From assembly GCA_031289995.1 (NCBI GenBank), contig JAITOI010000047.1, forward strand, positions 1 to 5,577: a DNA stretch of 5,577 nt. The letters are read 5' to 3'. Source of the stretch: Prevotellaceae bacterium (GTDB lineage: Bacteria > Bacteroidota > Bacteroidia > Bacteroidales > UBA932). Both the position numbers and the translations under genes were made by a program. Below are positions 4,328 through 5,577 of this stretch, in pieces; the first letter of the stretch is position 1; each line of letters opens with the position of its first letter. The notes beneath the pieces were generated by a model. The model saw only the letters and a program-made list of their open reading frames with translations, did not search any database and had not been told where the DNA came from.

Positions 4328-5554
4328 TTATTTGATCTGTCTTAGCAGCATGCCCGGCTGTGCCTTTTTTTCCTTTTTGAAGCTGGTAGCCGTAATCGGG
4401 TTGCCATCCTTGTCCTTCACCTCCGATTCGGGAGCTTCGCCGCCGTTGTAGCGGTTGTCCCACACCAGCTTTTTGTCCACCTTGGTGGTGCCGATGCGCA
4501 CATACTTGGTACGTTCTGTTTGGGGGTCTTGCGTCATTTCTAAGATCTCAAATTTTTCGCCACCTTTCAAGCTTTCTTTCATCCCTATTTGCGCAGTGAT
4601 GGGGTCGGGAGCGTTCAAAATAGGCACTTTAGGTTTAAACACATCGTAGGTTTGCTGCAATTCGGCAAACACCCTATCGATGTTGCGCACCTCCACCTTC
4701 TTCATGGCAGCGCCGGCACCCTCCAAAGCAAACAGCACCGAGCTTGAGTTGGTTTGAACGCCCACAAACTCAAGCTGGAAATCCAGCTGCTCAAAGGCGG
4801 CGGGGTCGCTCCACGCGTTGTAGAAGGTGGCGGCCACTTCTTCGTTCCACGTCAGCTTGTAGAGCCATGTTTTTGAAAAGAGCGTTTGCCCGTCTTTGGT
4901 GAGGTCATAAGCTTTATTTGCGGCGGCTTCGGCTGCCATCATAGCCAAGCTGGAAAGCCCACTTTGTTTTGCCACTTCAAGAGCCGTAGCCAGCACCAAT
5001 TTTGCCACCGGCTCGTTTTTGAAAAACATGAATTGCGTAAACGATACGAAGGTATTGCTCAGCAGCTCTTCGCCTGCGTCGGCAAGGGCTGCCGATCCGC
5101 GTGCGCCTTGCTTGGCAACCGCCGCATCCAGCTCCGAGGCGTTGTAGTAGCCGCGCTTTTGGATAAGCTCCATGTTGAGTTTTCCGTCTGCCGAGCGGTT
5201 AAACCACGTCGCCACCAGCTGCCTGCCGATGTGCTGCTCGGCAATGGCTGTATCTACGATGGCTTTTATGTCCGTTTTGCCCGTAGTCAAGTTCACAATG
5301 GCTTTCACATCCAATGCGCCGCCGCCTGCTGCAAGGATTTTGGTGGCGATGTCGTGCCTGTCGTACTTGTCGGGAAACGGATACTCGTTCCACGTGTCCA
5401 GCACCAGCTGTTTGTTGTCAAACTCGTTGGCATCCACAAGTACCATTGCCAGCGAGCTGCGGCGGTACTTAAAATCTGGATTTGCGGGCTGCCCCCAAAG
5501 GGTTGTAGCGCCCATTGCGCAAATCGCTGCTACAATAAATGCAACTTTTTTCAT
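4328..5554 (-). CDS. Secreted protein of unknown function, first gene of the cluster (408 aa)
   Basis: It opens with a Sec signal peptide: KK at residues 2-3, a hydrophobic core at about 4-19, and probable signal peptidase I cleavage between G21 and Q22. The mature protein begins with a segment containing RRSSL (31-35) and a P-x-PDKYDRHD stretch (about 59-68). A mixed region holds GYYNAS (135-140) and a DAGEELLSNTFV block (159-170). An alanine-rich, fairly hydrophobic helical stretch follows at about 182-216. The last 100 residues look beta-rich (IGMKESLKGGEKFEILE at 323-339, then VWDNRYNGG at 364-372), possibly an SH3-like barrel. From memory, proteins with the same RRSSL, PDKY and EELLSNTF-type blocks occur as hypothetical proteins in Bacteroides relatives; I know no experimental function. 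I see no catalytic motif. The ATG at 5554 is used because an upstream ATG (5567) meets a stop after three codons. It ends in TAA, 81 bp before the next gene. The gene call is secure, the function unknown. Confidence 0.93.
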   Translation of the reverse strand: MKKVAFIVAAICAMGATTLWGQPANPDFKYRRSSLAMVLVDANEFDNKQLVLDTWNEYPFPDKYDRHDIATKILAAGGGALDVKAIVNLTTGKTDIKAIVDTAIAEQHIGRQLVATWFNRSADGKLNMELIQKRGYYNASELDAAVAKQGARGSAALADAGEELLSNTFVSFTQFMFFKNEPVAKLVLATALEVAKQSGLSSLAMMAAEAAANKAYDLTKDGQTLFSKTWLYKLTWNEEVAATFYNAWSDPAAFEQLDFQLEFVGVQTNSSSVLFALEGAGAAMKKVEVRNIDRVFAELQQTYDVFKPKVPILNAPDPITAQIGMKESLKGGEKFEILEMTQDPQTERTKYVRIGTTKVDKKLVWDNRYNGGEAPESEVKDKDGNPITATSFKKEKKAQPGMLLRQIK

Positions 5555-5577
5555 ATTAATTTTTCATGAAGATTTAA

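Noticed and set aside
4886..5569. Plus-strand open frame (227 aa) opposite gene 1
   Set aside because: It is antisense to a well-supported secreted protein, rich in Cys, His and Arg, and without a plausible start region; a shadow frame.

Overview
The window looks like chromosomal DNA from a member of Bacteroidota, most likely Bacteroidales. Three things suggest this. The gene starts are preceded by A-rich leaders without Shine-Dalgarno sequences. Four of the signal peptides end immediately before a glutamine, the typical Bacteroidetes cleavage context. The encoded proteins, including a DUF6175-type protein and LPP20-like proteins, resemble families I know almost only from this phylum. The genus cannot be fixed from the sequence.

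All six convincing genes lie on the minus strand, so transcription runs from high to low coordinates. In that order they are: a 408-aa secreted protein of unknown function (5554-4328); a 170-aa lipoprotein (4246-3734); a 316-aa DUF6175-like secreted protein (3709-2759); a secreted protein of about 330 aa with a beta-rich N-terminal half and a TPR-like, coiled-coil C-terminal half (2745-1753); a 189-aa LPP20-like lipoprotein (1706-1137); and a 298-aa LPP20-like secreted protein (1055-159). The gaps are 81, 24, 13, 46 and 81 bp. The two 81-bp gaps each carry a stem-loop oriented for the minus-strand transcript. The likely layout is one polycistronic unit with internal attenuation or processing points: first gene | four tightly packed genes | last gene. 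The first gene starts only 23 bp from the window edge, so its promoter, and possibly earlier genes, lie outside.

The low-coordinate edge (1-158) is non-coding as far as I can see. It holds a short tandem repeat of a TCGCATAA-like unit.

All six products carry an export signal and none shows a recognisable catalytic motif. Four of them (genes 2, 4, 5 and 6) contain a G-x-G turn near an alanine-rich helix, clearest in the two LPP20-like proteins. Together they read as parts of a periplasmic or outer-membrane-inner-leaflet assembly of unknown function, loosely reminiscent of CsgG/FlgT/LPP20-type envelope proteins. That functional reading is inference; the conserved operon of exported proteins is what the sequence shows. 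There are no mobile elements, tRNAs, rRNAs or CRISPR arrays.
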